The notes under the pieces: generated by a model
Database searches by the model: none
Seen by the model: the letters and a program-made list of their open reading frames with translations, nothing else
Told to the model about the DNA's origin: nothing
Program-made: the position numbers and the translations under genes
Part shown: positions 43,944 through 52,898 of the stretch, in pieces
Position numbering within the stretch: position 1 is the first letter of the stretch
Layout of the letters: every line of letters starts with the position of its first letter
Assembly: GCA_003457135.1 (NCBI GenBank)
Contig: DMSQ01000046.1
Coordinates: 6,887-70,886, forward strand
Direction of reading: 5' to 3'
Source of the DNA: Prolixibacteraceae bacterium
GTDB lineage: Bacteria > Bacteroidota > Bacteroidia > Bacteroidales > Prolixibacteraceae
Length of the DNA stretch: 64,000 nucleotides

Positions 43944-44050
43944 TCATTTGTTGTCATTTGTTTCACGTCATTGAAAGTCATTTATTGTGTGTGCGACTGA
44001 AGTTCACAACAAATGACTATGAATGACTAAATGACTACCAATGACGAAGG
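43944..44050. repeat. Dispersed TGACGTGAAACAAATGAC repeats, inverted and direct
   Basis: CATTTGTTTCACGTCATT at 43955-43972 is the reverse complement of the unit at 23722. 44009-44046 has ACAAATGACTATGAATGAC and related half units. The whole 115-bp gap between convergent genes consists of them. Confidence 0.8.
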
Positions 44051-44054
44051 AGTT

Positions 44055-46013
44055 TTACTCATTTTCTATTGGCAGAAACCCATAATCCTTGCTGTACCTC
44101 AGCATTTGCGAAGTATAATCTTCGTCATAATGAATCAAAACATCGTTGGGCGTACCGCAAGGCCAGGTTTTAAGTTCATATACCGGATTTAAAAAGCCGG
44201 CATAGGGAGCCAGATCAAGTTTTTTGAAACGGGCCAAAATTTCTTCATGCAATTTTCTATCAACTTTCACGGCAAAGTTTTCAACTAAGTTACGGGCAGC
44301 ATCCATATCACCTTCCGATTTGATGCGTTGAACTTTTTTCAGGAGCTGGCCAAACAATTTCCTTAATTCCTGATAATCATTAATCCTAACAAAGGTTTTT
44401 TCTTCTGAATGAATAAATTCTACTACGTTCTCAGGCCTTCCAGCTTCATAAACCCAAAGTGAAATTAATTGCCGGTTGCGCATGTGGGATTCTTCAATGT
44501 TTTGTCCGGATTCGATACGGGTCAATTGGGTGATCAGACCATTTCGAAGATAGGAATCATATCCGGCTTTAACTGCGTCAAAACTAGGAACAAGTCCCAG
44601 CCTGATCATTTGCTCATCCATAATAAAAAACATTGCAAAAAGGTCGGCCCGTGTTTCTTCAATGGTCGAATAGTAGTTTTTCAGTTGATCGGTGTTCACC
44701 CCTTCCCTAACTTTTCCAGAACCATGCCCCAGACATTCGTGCAGGTCGGTGAGGAGGTTCCCGGCCAGATAGCCATACGTTTTGGCGCGCTCAATTTCGT
44801 CGGTTGAACAGGCAAATTCTTCAAGCATTCCACTGTTCACTGAATCGAGAAAGTAAGCCCGGGTAATATTTTCGATAGTAACCGATTTGGATCCGTACAG
44901 TTCGCGAATCCATTCAGAATTAGGTAAATTGATACCGATGGGTGTTGCCGGATAACAATCGCCGCCAAGCATCGCCACGTTGATCACTTTAGCGCTGACT
45001 CCTTTAACTTCAGCCTTTTTAAATTCAGGATCAACCGGTGAATGATCTTCGAACCATTGGGCATTTTCACTTATTACTATAGTTCGTTTGGTCGCTTCCA
45101 TATCTTTGTAATTCACAATCGCCTCCCAACTGCCTTTTATGCCAAGCGGATCGCCATACATTTCGATAAACCCGTTCACAAAATCCACCTCACCTTCCTG
45201 CTCTTTAACCCAATCCATGCAATACTGATCAAATAAAGCCAAATCTCCGGTCTGATAATATTCAACCAAATGATGGATGGTTTTCATTTGGAGTTCGTTC
45301 TCGGCATAATCTTTAGCTTTCGTTAGCCAGTATATGATCTGCTCAATGGCTTTTCCGTATTTACCATCCAATTTCCAGACCTTTTCGGCAAGCTTGCCAT
45401 TTTCCTTTATCAGTGTCGAGTTAAGGCCAAATGAGGTTGGTCGGTTTCCAGCGGATGTTTTCAAATTTGCATAAAAGCCTTCGGCCTCATCCTGACTGAC
45501 ACCCTGATAATAATTATTGGATGAATATTCAATCAGGTCTTTATCCGGTTCAAGATTTACCCGTTTTATTTCCCGGTCGGGATTAAAAATGACATTTCGG
45601 ATTTCGGAAATGAACATCTCGAAACTCTTTCCTGAAGGAATAGTAAAATCTGACCAATTAGAATTTGAAACTAATTCGTCAAAATAGGTTTTTGGAATAC
45701 CCGCAGCTAATTTCCCTGTGGAATAGTGATGATGAATCCCATTCGAAAACCATACCCGTTTCAGATAAATTTCGAACTGTTTAAATTCTTCTGATTCACG
45801 ATTTCCCGTGTAAGTTTTCCAGATTGTTTCTAGAACTGAACGAATGCTCAAATTATAACGGTTGTTCTGGTCCCATAAAATATCGCGTCCACAAAGCGCT
45901 GCCTGCGATAGGTAATAGATGTAAAGCTTTTTCTGCAAATTCAGGGTTTCGAATCCGGGAACGTCGTAACGTAATATTTTCAGGTCAGCAAATTTTTCGG
46001 CAAAAACTTCCAT
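44055..46013 (-). CDS. Dipeptidyl-peptidase III (peptidase family M49)
   Basis: 652 aa from ATG 46013, which lies 7 bases after the trmH stop; a reading from 46091 overlaps trmH and is less likely. The zinc motif is HECLGHGSGKVREG (HExxGH, where most have HELLGH), with the distal EETRADLFAMFF giving the third ligand (EExRA). Bacterial DPP III enzymes remove N-terminal dipeptides; many genomes mislabel this family. No signal peptide, so probably cytoplasmic. Probably co-transcribed with trmH. Confidence 0.93.
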   Translation of the reverse strand: MEVFAEKFADLKILRYDVPGFETLNLQKKLYIYYLSQAALCGRDILWDQNNRYNLSIRSVLETIWKTYTGNRESEEFKQFEIYLKRVWFSNGIHHHYSTGKLAAGIPKTYFDELVSNSNWSDFTIPSGKSFEMFISEIRNVIFNPDREIKRVNLEPDKDLIEYSSNNYYQGVSQDEAEGFYANLKTSAGNRPTSFGLNSTLIKENGKLAEKVWKLDGKYGKAIEQIIYWLTKAKDYAENELQMKTIHHLVEYYQTGDLALFDQYCMDWVKEQEGEVDFVNGFIEMYGDPLGIKGSWEAIVNYKDMEATKRTIVISENAQWFEDHSPVDPEFKKAEVKGVSAKVINVAMLGGDCYPATPIGINLPNSEWIRELYGSKSVTIENITRAYFLDSVNSGMLEEFACSTDEIERAKTYGYLAGNLLTDLHECLGHGSGKVREGVNTDQLKNYYSTIEETRADLFAMFFIMDEQMIRLGLVPSFDAVKAGYDSYLRNGLITQLTRIESGQNIEESHMRNRQLISLWVYEAGRPENVVEFIHSEEKTFVRINDYQELRKLFGQLLKKVQRIKSEGDMDAARNLVENFAVKVDRKLHEEILARFKKLDLAPYAGFLNPVYELKTWPCGTPNDVLIHYDEDYTSQMLRYSKDYGFLPIENE

Positions 46014-46020
46014 TTGTTCT

Positions 46021-46695
46021 TTATTTATCGAGTTCGTAAAATTTCTTCTCCAATAAATCCACCCGTTTAATTGATACCCGCAACCATTCAAGTAACAAAT
46101 TCTGTTTTTCGTCTTCAGTCAAATTCCAGTTAATGGCAGGATTAGCACGTAGCTGATGAGTAAGATGATGTAAAGTGACTGCTACAGCGACTGAAACATT
46201 CAGGCTTTCAGTAAAACCAACCATCGGAATTTTCATGAATTCATCGGCATCCTGATTAGCCCATTCCGAAAGACCTGGCCGCTCACATCCAAAAACTATG
46301 GCAGCTTTTCCTTTTTCAAGATCAAAATTTTCAAGGCTTATATCGTGTTCGTGAGGGCTGGCCAATACAATCCGGTAGCCTTCCTGACGTAATTTTTTCA
46401 GGGCCTTTTGAGTATTCATTTCATGGTCGTTATACCGGTTAACTGTAATCCAGTTGGAAGCGCCCCTAACCACGTCGGGATTAACATGAAAAACATTTTT
46501 GTTCTCGATGACATGAATATTCTGAACTCCGAAACAATCAGCAGTCCGAACGACAGCGCTGGCATTTTGAGCCTGATAGATATCTTCAAGAACCACGGTC
46601 AGGTAATTGGTCCTGAATGACAGTATTTGATGGAAAAGAGCAAGCCTTTCAACTGTAACAAATCCGGAGAGAAACTGAATCAATTTATGGTTCAT
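46021..46695 (-). CDS. trmH: SpoU-family tRNA 2'-O-methyltransferase (TrmH-like)
   Basis: 224 aa from ATG 46695 (MNHKLIQFLSG); a start at 46737 overlaps the terminator hairpin and is rejected. SpoU motifs: EDIYQAQNASAVVRTADCFG (motif 1), AIVFGCERPGLS (motif 2) and IPMVGFTESLNVSVAVAVTLHHL (motif 3, shown in part), the SAM knot. TrmH methylates G18 of tRNA. The gene is followed after 7 bases by DPP III. Confidence 0.93.
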   Translation of the reverse strand: MNHKLIQFLSGFVTVERLALFHQILSFRTNYLTVVLEDIYQAQNASAVVRTADCFGVQNIHVIENKNVFHVNPDVVRGASNWITVNRYNDHEMNTQKALKKLRQEGYRIVLASPHEHDISLENFDLEKGKAAIVFGCERPGLSEWANQDADEFMKIPMVGFTESLNVSVAVAVTLHHLTHQLRANPAINWNLTEDEKQNLLLEWLRVSIKRVDLLEKKFYELDK

Positions 46696-46724
46696 CTTAT
46701 TTTTTTTGGCCTGGCAAAGATAAA

Positions 46725-46757
46725 AAAAGGGATGCACATCAATTATGCATCCCTTTT
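46725..46757 (-). terminator. Intrinsic terminator of the HU gene
   Basis: AAAAGGGATGCA (46725-46736) pairs with TGCATCCCTTTT (46746-46757), both flanked by T/A runs. It ends the minus-strand HU transcript and lies just upstream of trmH. Confidence 0.8.
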
Positions 46758-46779
46758 GTAAATTTTTTCAGGAGAAATA

Positions 46780-47049
46780 CTAGATCGTATCAGCTAATTC
46801 AGCACCTGGTTTAAATTTAACAACTTTCTTCTCAGCAATGTTAATTACTTTACCAGTCTGTGGGTTTCTGCCAGTTCTTGCGCTGCGTGAAGCAACTGAG
46901 AAAGAGCCAAAACCAATAAGGGCAACGCGATCTCCATTTTTCAGGGCATCAGAAGTGGCATCTACAAAAGCATCTAGGGCTTTTTTCGAATCAGCTTTTG
47001 TTAAATTAGCTTTTTCAGCAATTGCATCGATTAATTGTGCTTTGTTCAT
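46780..47049 (-). CDS. DNA-binding protein HU
   Basis: 89 aa, ordinary HU length. MNKAQLIDAIAEKANLTKAD starts the helical dimer part; the signature GFGSFSVASRSARTGRNPQTG and the KFKPGAEL end are complete. HU bends and packs DNA and assists replication and recombination. It is a single gene with its own terminator. A second, more divergent HU is at 51739. Confidence 0.97.
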   Translation of the reverse strand: MNKAQLIDAIAEKANLTKADSKKALDAFVDATSDALKNGDRVALIGFGSFSVASRSARTGRNPQTGKVINIAEKKVVKFKPGAELADTI

Positions 47050-47261
47050 AAGAAAACTTGTTTAAGGTTAAAAATATTTGAATAAAAAAATCAAATTCAA
47101 GTCTGATTAAAACGAACCAAAAACATGAAACCTTAATAAAATCAATGCTTTCAAATGGTTAATTTTAATTTGATACTAAATTCCTAAATATGATTCAAAA
47201 AAACAACCCTTCTCATAAGTTTTTTATAAAATTATTTTTACCATAATTCCACCAAAATGCT

Positions 47262-47292
47262 TTTGAAAATTGAAAAAATGTTCTACTTTTGC
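47262..47292 (+). promoter_or_regulatory. Promoter of tRNA-Ser
   Basis: TTTG (47262-47265), 18-base spacer, TACTTTTGC (47284-47292) fits the Bacteroidota consensus TTTG-N19-TAnnTTTG very well. The tRNA starts 10 bases later. Confidence 0.7.
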
Positions 47293-47302
47293 CACCTCGT
47301 TT

Positions 47303-47389
47303 GGAGAGATGGCAGAGTGGTCGAACGCGGCGGTCTTGAAAACCGTTGACCGTGTGAGCGGTCCGGGGGTTCGAATCCCTCTCTCTCCG
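47303..47389 (+). tRNA. tRNA-Ser (anticodon UGA)
   Basis: GGAGAGA pairs with TCTCTCC, discriminator G. The D-arm has AGAGTGGTCGAACG, and the anticodon loop CTTGAAA with anticodon TGA sits between CGGT and ACCG. A class II variable arm (TTGACCGTGTGAGCGGTC) follows, then T-loop GTTCGAATC. Length 87 nt, no encoded CCA. Confidence 0.97.
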
Positions 47390-47394
47390 CAAAC

Positions 47395-47431
47395 ATAAAG
47401 GCCTGAATTTCAATGAAATTCGGGCCTTTAT
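47395..47431 (+). terminator. Intrinsic terminator of tRNA-Ser
   Basis: ATAAAGGCCTGAATTTC (47395-47411) pairs with 47415-47431 with one T-G pair and a 3-base loop. It lies 5 bases after the tRNA. Confidence 0.8.
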
Positions 47432-47663
47432 CATTTACTCAATTAAGCTACATATCACATCCGCAAGCAGTCATTTTCCAAGCATCATTACTAAATCTCC
47501 TCAATCAAAATCCATTGTACCCTGTAAAATTAATAGATATCTCATCCTTTATCAGGGTTGAAACAGGTTTTCATGATGAACCGAATCAGTAGATATGATC
47601 GGGGAAACCTGCAAAATATTTCCAATTTTAGCTAACTTTCCGGTGAACTTAACCTGATATACC

Positions 47664-49009
47664 ATGAATTTCAACCGACGTACATTTGTAGAAACCACGA
47701 TTAAAGGTGGCCTGGCCTTAGCAGTCGCTCCGCATTTCGGATTTTCTGCCGGTACCTTTCAAAAAATTGAGGTATTGAATCCCCGTAACAGGGTGCCGAT
47801 TAGTTTGATCATTGATGATTCAACGTGCTTGGTGAATTTGGCCCATTTCGGTATTCCGCAGTTTGCCGAAGTCTTTCCGGAAAATTACAAACAAGACTGG
47901 CGTTAACTTCCCCGCGAAATTCCGGACAGTTTTGTACGCGAATTTGGCGAATGGAGCCTTGACAACGGTGTTAAAGGAAAATACAGCATAGTACCCTACA
48001 CTGCCTGTACCGGATGGGTGAACCGGTTTATCCCCGGATGGACCAAACGCGAACTGGAAGACAGTCTTAAGCTCGTGCGCGAAACAATTATGCCTAACTG
48101 GGATATTCATCCCGAAATGATTAGCCACACACGGGTTATTGACATCAAAACCGGGAAACCATTTGCACAGGCCACTCCCGAATTTATGGAAAACTGGGAA
48201 TGGAGCCAGAAGAAAAGCGCCGACGAACTGGCAGCTTACCAGGCTTACGCCCTGAATATTTTAAAGGAAGCTGGCCTTCCATGCGAAGGATTAACCACTC
48301 CGGGTGGTTATGGCGGTCGAAATCAGGATAACCTGGCTTAGGTACTTTGCAGGCGGTGCGCGATGTATATGGGGCTGAAATCCCGCATTACTTCCGCGAC
48401 TTGTTTACCGAAAAAAGTGAAAGTGTGGCGCCTCAGGTGAAATTTCCGTCTGACCTGAATAGTAGCGATCCGAAATGTGTGGTTTCGATTATTGGCTGCA
48501 CCGGCGACTGGTTTGGTGGCTGGGACGGATTGGAGCCGGGTGATGTGGATCAATTTATTACTGAAGATTTGCAGCATGGGCGAATGGTTGATGTTATTGA
48601 CAGCGGCGAACCGGCAATTATGGTATGCCATTGGCCGGGTATTTATTTCAACGGCGACAAAGTGGGCTTTAACATCTTGAAAAAAGTTACACAACGGCTG
48701 AATCAAAAATACGACCACTTAATCTGGATGAAACTGAGCGAAATCTCCCGCTACTGGGCAGCTAAAGAATTAACTTCAATTACTGTTACCGGAAATACCA
48801 TCAAACTCAAAGCCCCGTTTGCAGCGCCTGACTTTACTTTGAAAATTGAACCTTCGGTAAAAAATCCAATCCTGAAAAATGGCGCTCCGCTGCAAAGGAT
48901 AAGCAACCTGAAAGATTTAAAAACCAATACTTTCTTGACAGGTAAATCGGAAACTGTTTTATGTTTCGATTTGAAAAAAGGGGAAACGGAAATTGTTATT
49001 TCCCTTTAG
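47664..49009 (+). pseudogene. Secreted protein of unknown function, broken by a stop and a frameshift
   Basis: The conceptual protein (about 448 aa) starts MNFNRRTFVETTIKGGLALA, a Tat-like signal. It runs through an in-frame TAA at 47904-47906 (KQDWR-stop-LPREIPDS) and then to 48341 (GGRNQDNLA). There the frame changes by one base and coding continues LGTLQAVRDVYGAEIPHYF to 49009. The pieces join sensibly, so one nonsense change and one single-base deletion have broken one gene. I recognise no family; the ISLIIDDST region recalls polysaccharide-deacetylase-type domains, but weakly. It is adjacent and convergent to the GH95 gene. Confidence 0.85.
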
Positions 49010-49017
49010 TTCTACTT

Positions 49018-51420
49018 TTACCAGCTCAATACCAAAGTCTGGCCTTTTTTTAGATTGATTTCCTTTTTATCATTGCCATAGAAGAGTGTAGTTCTTCCGG
49101 AGTTTTTTGCAAAAACACCCAGCTTTTTTACGGTTTTGCCAGTCCACTCCATCGTAACCACAAAGCCCCCCCGGGTACAAATTCCGGTGACCGAACCGTT
49201 CTCCCATGCATCAGGCAAGGCCGGCAATAAATGAATTTCATTTTCGGTTGACTGAACCAGCATTTCGGCCACAGCAGCGGCTCCGCCAAAATTGCCATCA
49301 ATCTGGAATGGCGGATGGGCATCGAACAAATTTGGATAAGTTCCACCGCCTCTCACATAATCAGTTTTTACTCCATCAGGTTCAACATATTTCAGCAGTT
49401 CGCGGTACATTTTATAGGCATGGTTGCCATCCAACAAACGCGCCCATAGATTAATCCGCCAGCCTTTCGACCAACCAGTTGTTTCATCGCCTTTTATTTC
49501 GAGTGTTTTCCGGCAGGCATTGGCCAAATCAGGAGTCAATGAAGGTGAAATGTGGTTGCCCGGGTAAAGCCCGAATAAATGTGATTGATGCCGGTGCTGC
49601 GGTTCCTGATCTTCCCAGTCGAAATACCACTCCTGAAGATTGCCTTTCTTTCCAATCTGGTAAGGATACAATTTTGACAGCGCCACTTCCAGTTTATTTC
49701 TGAAATCAGCATCCGTATTTAATACTTTCGAAGCCTGAATGGTTTGCTGAAAGCATTCGCGAATCATGGCCAAATCGGCTGTTCCGCCATACAGAGTTGC
49801 CCCTGCATATCCTTCGGGAGTTATATAGATATTTTCGGGCGAGGTGGAAGGCGAAGTAATCAGCTTGCCATTTTTGTCTTCAACCAGCCATTCCAAACAG
49901 AATTGGGCAGCGCCTTTCATCAGTTCGTACGCTTCCTCTTTCAGAAATTTCTGATCGCGGGTAAATTGGTAGTGTTCCCACAAATGGGTACTTAACCAGG
50001 CCCCGCCCATGTTCCAGTTGGCCCAGTTCGGATCGCCGGTCCCGAAATCGCCAACCGGGTTGCTCATGGCCCAGATATCTGAATTATGGCAGACTGTCCA
50101 ACCATTCACCCCATAAAAGGTTTTGGCAGTTACTTTTCCGGTAGTGGCGGCATTCTTAATGAAACTAAGCAATGGCCGGTGCATTTCTGAAAGATTGGTA
50201 TTTTCGGCCAGCCAGTAGTTTTCTTCTGCATTGATGTTTGTAGTATAATTGCTGCTCCATGGCGGACGCAGGTGAGGGTTCCAGATTCCCTGCAAATTGG
50301 CCGGAACGCCCGGTGTACGAGAACTACTGATGAGCAGATACCTTCCAAACTGAAAATACAATACCTCCAGGTTTTTATCTTCTTTTCCTTCGGCATAGCG
50401 CCTTAGCCGTTCATCAGTAGGTAAATCGGGGGCATCGGTTTTGCCCAGATTCAGGCTGACACGGTTGAAGAATTTCTGATAATCGGCCAAGTGAGACTTT
50501 TTAAGCTTATCAAAGGATTTTGAAAATGCTTTTTTCAATTGGTTATTGGCCAACAATTCGGCATTCAATCCTTCAGTTGCCGGATTTTTATCGAAACCAT
50601 TAAAACTGGTGGCAATTGAAATATAAACCAATGCTTCTGATGCTCCTGAAAGGCAAACAGACTGACCGGTTGAAGTAAGGTTTCCATCCTTGTTTTTAAT
50701 CTTCACACGAGCAGCAAACCGGGTACCTTTGTTTTCATCGAAAACAACTGCATTAGGCATATTGCCCCGGTAGCTCGGTTCTGCATGAATGGGCGCATAA
50801 CCTTTTGCATTCAGCATATTATCCACTATAGAAACCGAATTTTTAAGCTGACTCTCGAATTTTATTCCGAAGTTTAATGCCCCTTTCCTACTGCTTGTCA
50901 GCTTAATCACCATCATCTGATCAGGCCAGGAGATGAAATACTCGCGGGTATATTGAACTCCGTTTATTTCGTAACTGACTTTTGAAATAGCTTCTGAAAT
51001 ATTAAGCTCTCTCCTGTAATTCTTTGGATCGCCCTCGTTTTCAAATTCCAGGAACAGTGTTCCCAGTGGTGCGTACGATTCTGAAAATTTACCCTGAAGC
51101 TTCTTGTTGAGTTGATCGGCCAGCTTATAGTCTTCATTTTTCAAAGCTTCGCGAATGGCCGGAAGGTTTTTATATGCTTCAGGGTTCATGTTCGGATTTA
51201 CCGGTTCGCCCGACCAAAGCGTGGCATCGTTGAGGAATATTTTATCGGATGTGACACCGCCAAAAACTGAGGCGCCCATTCTGCCGTTGCCAATAACAAG
51301 GCTCTCCTCAAAATATTGGGCGGGCTGCTTGTACCAAAGTGTATTTGCCGATTGAGTGAATCCGTATAAGGAACTGATAAAAAAAACCAGGATGAGAAAA
51401 ATGAATAATTTGGACTTCAT
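49018..51420 (-). CDS. Glycoside hydrolase family 95 (alpha-L-fucosidase type)
   Basis: 800 aa with a signal peptide (to about FTQS). The start of the mature part, LWYKQPAQYFEESLVIGNGRMGA (in part), is the GH95 N-terminal domain. The (alpha/alpha)6 catalytic part shows NYTTNINAEENYWLAE and GNFGGAAAVAEML. GH95 enzymes cleave 1,2-alpha-L-fucose or alpha-L-galactose from glycans by inversion. No SusC/SusD pair is in the window, so it is not in a classical PUL here. Confidence 0.94.
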   Translation of the reverse strand: MKSKLFIFLILVFFISSLYGFTQSANTLWYKQPAQYFEESLVIGNGRMGASVFGGVTSDKIFLNDATLWSGEPVNPNMNPEAYKNLPAIREALKNEDYKLADQLNKKLQGKFSESYAPLGTLFLEFENEGDPKNYRRELNISEAISKVSYEINGVQYTREYFISWPDQMMVIKLTSSRKGALNFGIKFESQLKNSVSIVDNMLNAKGYAPIHAEPSYRGNMPNAVVFDENKGTRFAARVKIKNKDGNLTSTGQSVCLSGASEALVYISIATSFNGFDKNPATEGLNAELLANNQLKKAFSKSFDKLKKSHLADYQKFFNRVSLNLGKTDAPDLPTDERLRRYAEGKEDKNLEVLYFQFGRYLLISSSRTPGVPANLQGIWNPHLRPPWSSNYTTNINAEENYWLAENTNLSEMHRPLLSFIKNAATTGKVTAKTFYGVNGWTVCHNSDIWAMSNPVGDFGTGDPNWANWNMGGAWLSTHLWEHYQFTRDQKFLKEEAYELMKGAAQFCLEWLVEDKNGKLITSPSTSPENIYITPEGYAGATLYGGTADLAMIRECFQQTIQASKVLNTDADFRNKLEVALSKLYPYQIGKKGNLQEWYFDWEDQEPQHRHQSHLFGLYPGNHISPSLTPDLANACRKTLEIKGDETTGWSKGWRINLWARLLDGNHAYKMYRELLKYVEPDGVKTDYVRGGGTYPNLFDAHPPFQIDGNFGGAAAVAEMLVQSTENEIHLLPALPDAWENGSVTGICTRGGFVVTMEWTGKTVKKLGVFAKNSGRTTLFYGNDKKEINLKKGQTLVLSW

Positions 51421-51738
51421 GAAATCAGGTTTTAGATTAGGTTTTCCAAAGAAAACGTTTTTTCATACAAAAACATCGCTCCTGACTCATTTATCAAAGC
51501 AAAAGACCAATGATATCAGGTTGGTGGTTAATATCCACCGTCGGCAGCACCGAATAAACCAGAAAATACAACTACAAAATCAGGCAATTTGCTGAAAAAG
51601 CCAAATTTTAAGACTCCTAAACCTAAAAAAGACTATTTTTAAAAACCCAATTTTTAAGCTACGGGTTTAAGGAAATATTATACTACCTTAGTTTAGTGTA
51701 TATTTAATCCTATTTATTAACATCTAATTCAAAAAATC
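51421..51738. other. Gene-free 318 bp between divergent GH95 and HU genes
   Basis: A/T-rich with no coding pattern, RNA gene or clear repeat. It must contain both promoters; I see no strong TTTG/TAnnTTTG pair. Confidence 0.4.
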
Positions 51739-52008
51739 ATGAACAAAGCTGAATTAATTTCCGCAATTTCAAAACAAGCTGATTTATCAAAAGCACAGGC
51801 TACCAAAGCCATTAACTGTTATCACGAAATTGTTAAAAAAGAGATTAAAGCGGGAAATAGTGTAGGTGTTGTGGGTTTTGGTACCTTCACATCAACTGAA
51901 AGAAAAGAAAGATCCGGTCGTAATCCACAAACCGGGGCAGCGTTAACAATAAAAGCGGCAAAAGTGCCAAAGTTTAGACCAGGCAAAGCGCTGAGGGACT
52001 CCATTTAG
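51739..52008 (+). CDS. Second HU/IHF-family DNA-binding protein
   Basis: 89 aa. MNKAELISAISKQADLSKAQ and the DNA-arm block VGFGTFTSTERKERSGRNPQTG are HU-like, but the middle (CYHEIVKKEIKAGNSVGVV) and the end (KVPKFRPGKALRDSI) differ from the HU at 46780. It is a paralogue, perhaps with a specialised role. A terminator follows and a transposase remnant lies 120 bp further. Confidence 0.95.
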   Translation: MNKAELISAISKQADLSKAQATKAINCYHEIVKKEIKAGNSVGVVGFGTFTSTERKERSGRNPQTGAALTIKAAKVPKFRPGKALRDSI

Positions 52009-52042
52009 TAGTGCCTTAACTCCGCAAAATAAAAATAATAAA

Positions 52043-52098
52043 AATCGGGAAGCCCTGTAAAATCATGTTCTACAAAGCTTGCCCGATTGAATATTTTT
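52043..52098 (+). terminator. Terminator of the second HU gene
   Basis: AATCGGGAAGC (52043-52053) pairs with GCTTGCCCGATT (52077-52088) with one bulge, then GAATATTTTT. Bases 52054-52076 form part of the loop. Confidence 0.55.
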
Positions 52099-52117
52099 CA
52101 CTTATTTAAGTGAAAAA
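52094..52117. repeat. 11-bp palindromic hairpin
   Basis: TTTTTCACTTA, loop TT, TAAGTGAAAAA. It lies just before the transposase remnant and could be part of an old insertion-sequence end or a second terminator. Confidence 0.5.
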
Positions 52118-52128
52118 CATCGTTGCGG

Positions 52129-52245
52129 ATGAAAATTACATATTCTTCAGAAATAATCAATTCTTTTGGCGGAATAAATTTCGCTGATCATATTGTCGGA
52201 AAAGACTTTGTTTATGACACTATTCCGAAAAGTCAAAAAATTTAA
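52129..52245 (+). pseudogene. N-terminal remnant of an IS1380-type transposase
   Basis: 38 codons (MKITYSSEIINSFGGINFAD and on to KSQKI-stop). The S-E-I-I-x-x-F-G-G-I-N-F start is typical of IS1380-family transposases of Bacteroidota. The rest of the gene (about 400 codons) is missing. No terminal inverted repeats are left that I can recognise. Confidence 0.6.
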
Positions 52246-52247
52246 AA

Positions 52248-52342
52248 TGCCACCAAGACACCAAAACACTAAGTTGCACAAAGCATTGAATATCTGTTAT
52301 ATATTCTTAGTGAACCCTTCGTGACTTTATGTCTTCGTGGCA
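52248..52342. repeat. Inverted repeat, intergenic (GCCACCAAGACACC ... GTCTTCGTGGCA)
   Basis: Left arm 52248-52273 (TGCCACCAAGACACC, then AAAACACTAAG) is complementary, with gaps, to right arm 52306-52342 (CTTAGTGAACCC, then GTCTTCGTGGCA). Similar palindromic blocks are common in Bacteroidota intergenic DNA. No gene is seen in the 52009-52424 gap besides the remnant above. Confidence 0.6.
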
Positions 52343-52424
52343 GAAAAAGACTTATCGGATTGGGCTCAACCTTCAAAAAAAAGGGATGGAATCTCTGGCA
52401 AAAATTATTATGACTTTAATATGG

Positions 52425-52886
52425 CTATTTCGGCTTACTGAACACGTACCTGAATCCAACCGACAAGGTATTGGTGATTTGCATTTCGTTCAAAACATCG
52501 AACATCGGCGTGTATTCGGCAGTTAAATAAAGTTTTGGCAACTGATTAAAAGGATTAAGCTGAATACCAACCGGGATATTGATATTAACAATGTCAATTT
52601 CTTCAGAAGAAAGCGGAATGCCAGCGCCAACTCCTGAATAAAGAGAAGCTTTGCCATCGCTTATGAGTTTAAAACAGAAATAGGCCTGTGGAATGCCCCG
52701 TTGCGAATGGTTCCAGTCAGAAAAAATGTATGGTACGGTATTTATCCGGAATTCAAGCCAATGGCTTTTTTCGGGATTGGTCGAAATACCGATGGTATTT
52801 CCGTCGTAGTAGTAACTCACAGCGAACTGTGCCTTTCCCGCGAATGACAGGGCAATCAGGAAAATAAAAAGGATGGATTTTTTCAT
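52425..52886 (-). CDS. Small secreted outer-membrane beta-barrel-like protein
   Basis: 153 aa with a signal peptide (MKKSILFIFLIALSFAGKAQ). The mature part alternates as in a barrel and ends NTLSVGFRYVFSK, whose aromatic last residues resemble outer-membrane insertion signals. Family unknown. It starts 12 bp after the stop of the propeller lipoprotein upstream, likely one transcript. Confidence 0.75.
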   Translation of the reverse strand: MKKSILFIFLIALSFAGKAQFAVSYYYDGNTIGISTNPEKSHWLEFRINTVPYIFSDWNHSQRGIPQAYFCFKLISDGKASLYSGVGAGIPLSSEEIDIVNINIPVGIQLNPFNQLPKLYLTAEYTPMFDVLNEMQITNTLSVGFRYVFSKPK

Positions 52887-52898
52887 GGAGAAAAGATT

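Noticed and set aside
47213..47434. Minus-strand ORF reading RERDSNPRT...
   Set aside because: It is the reverse reading of tRNA-Ser, a well-known false protein.
47904..47906. Stop-codon recoding in the broken gene at 47664
   Set aside because: A separate frameshift later in the same gene makes simple decay more likely than recoding.
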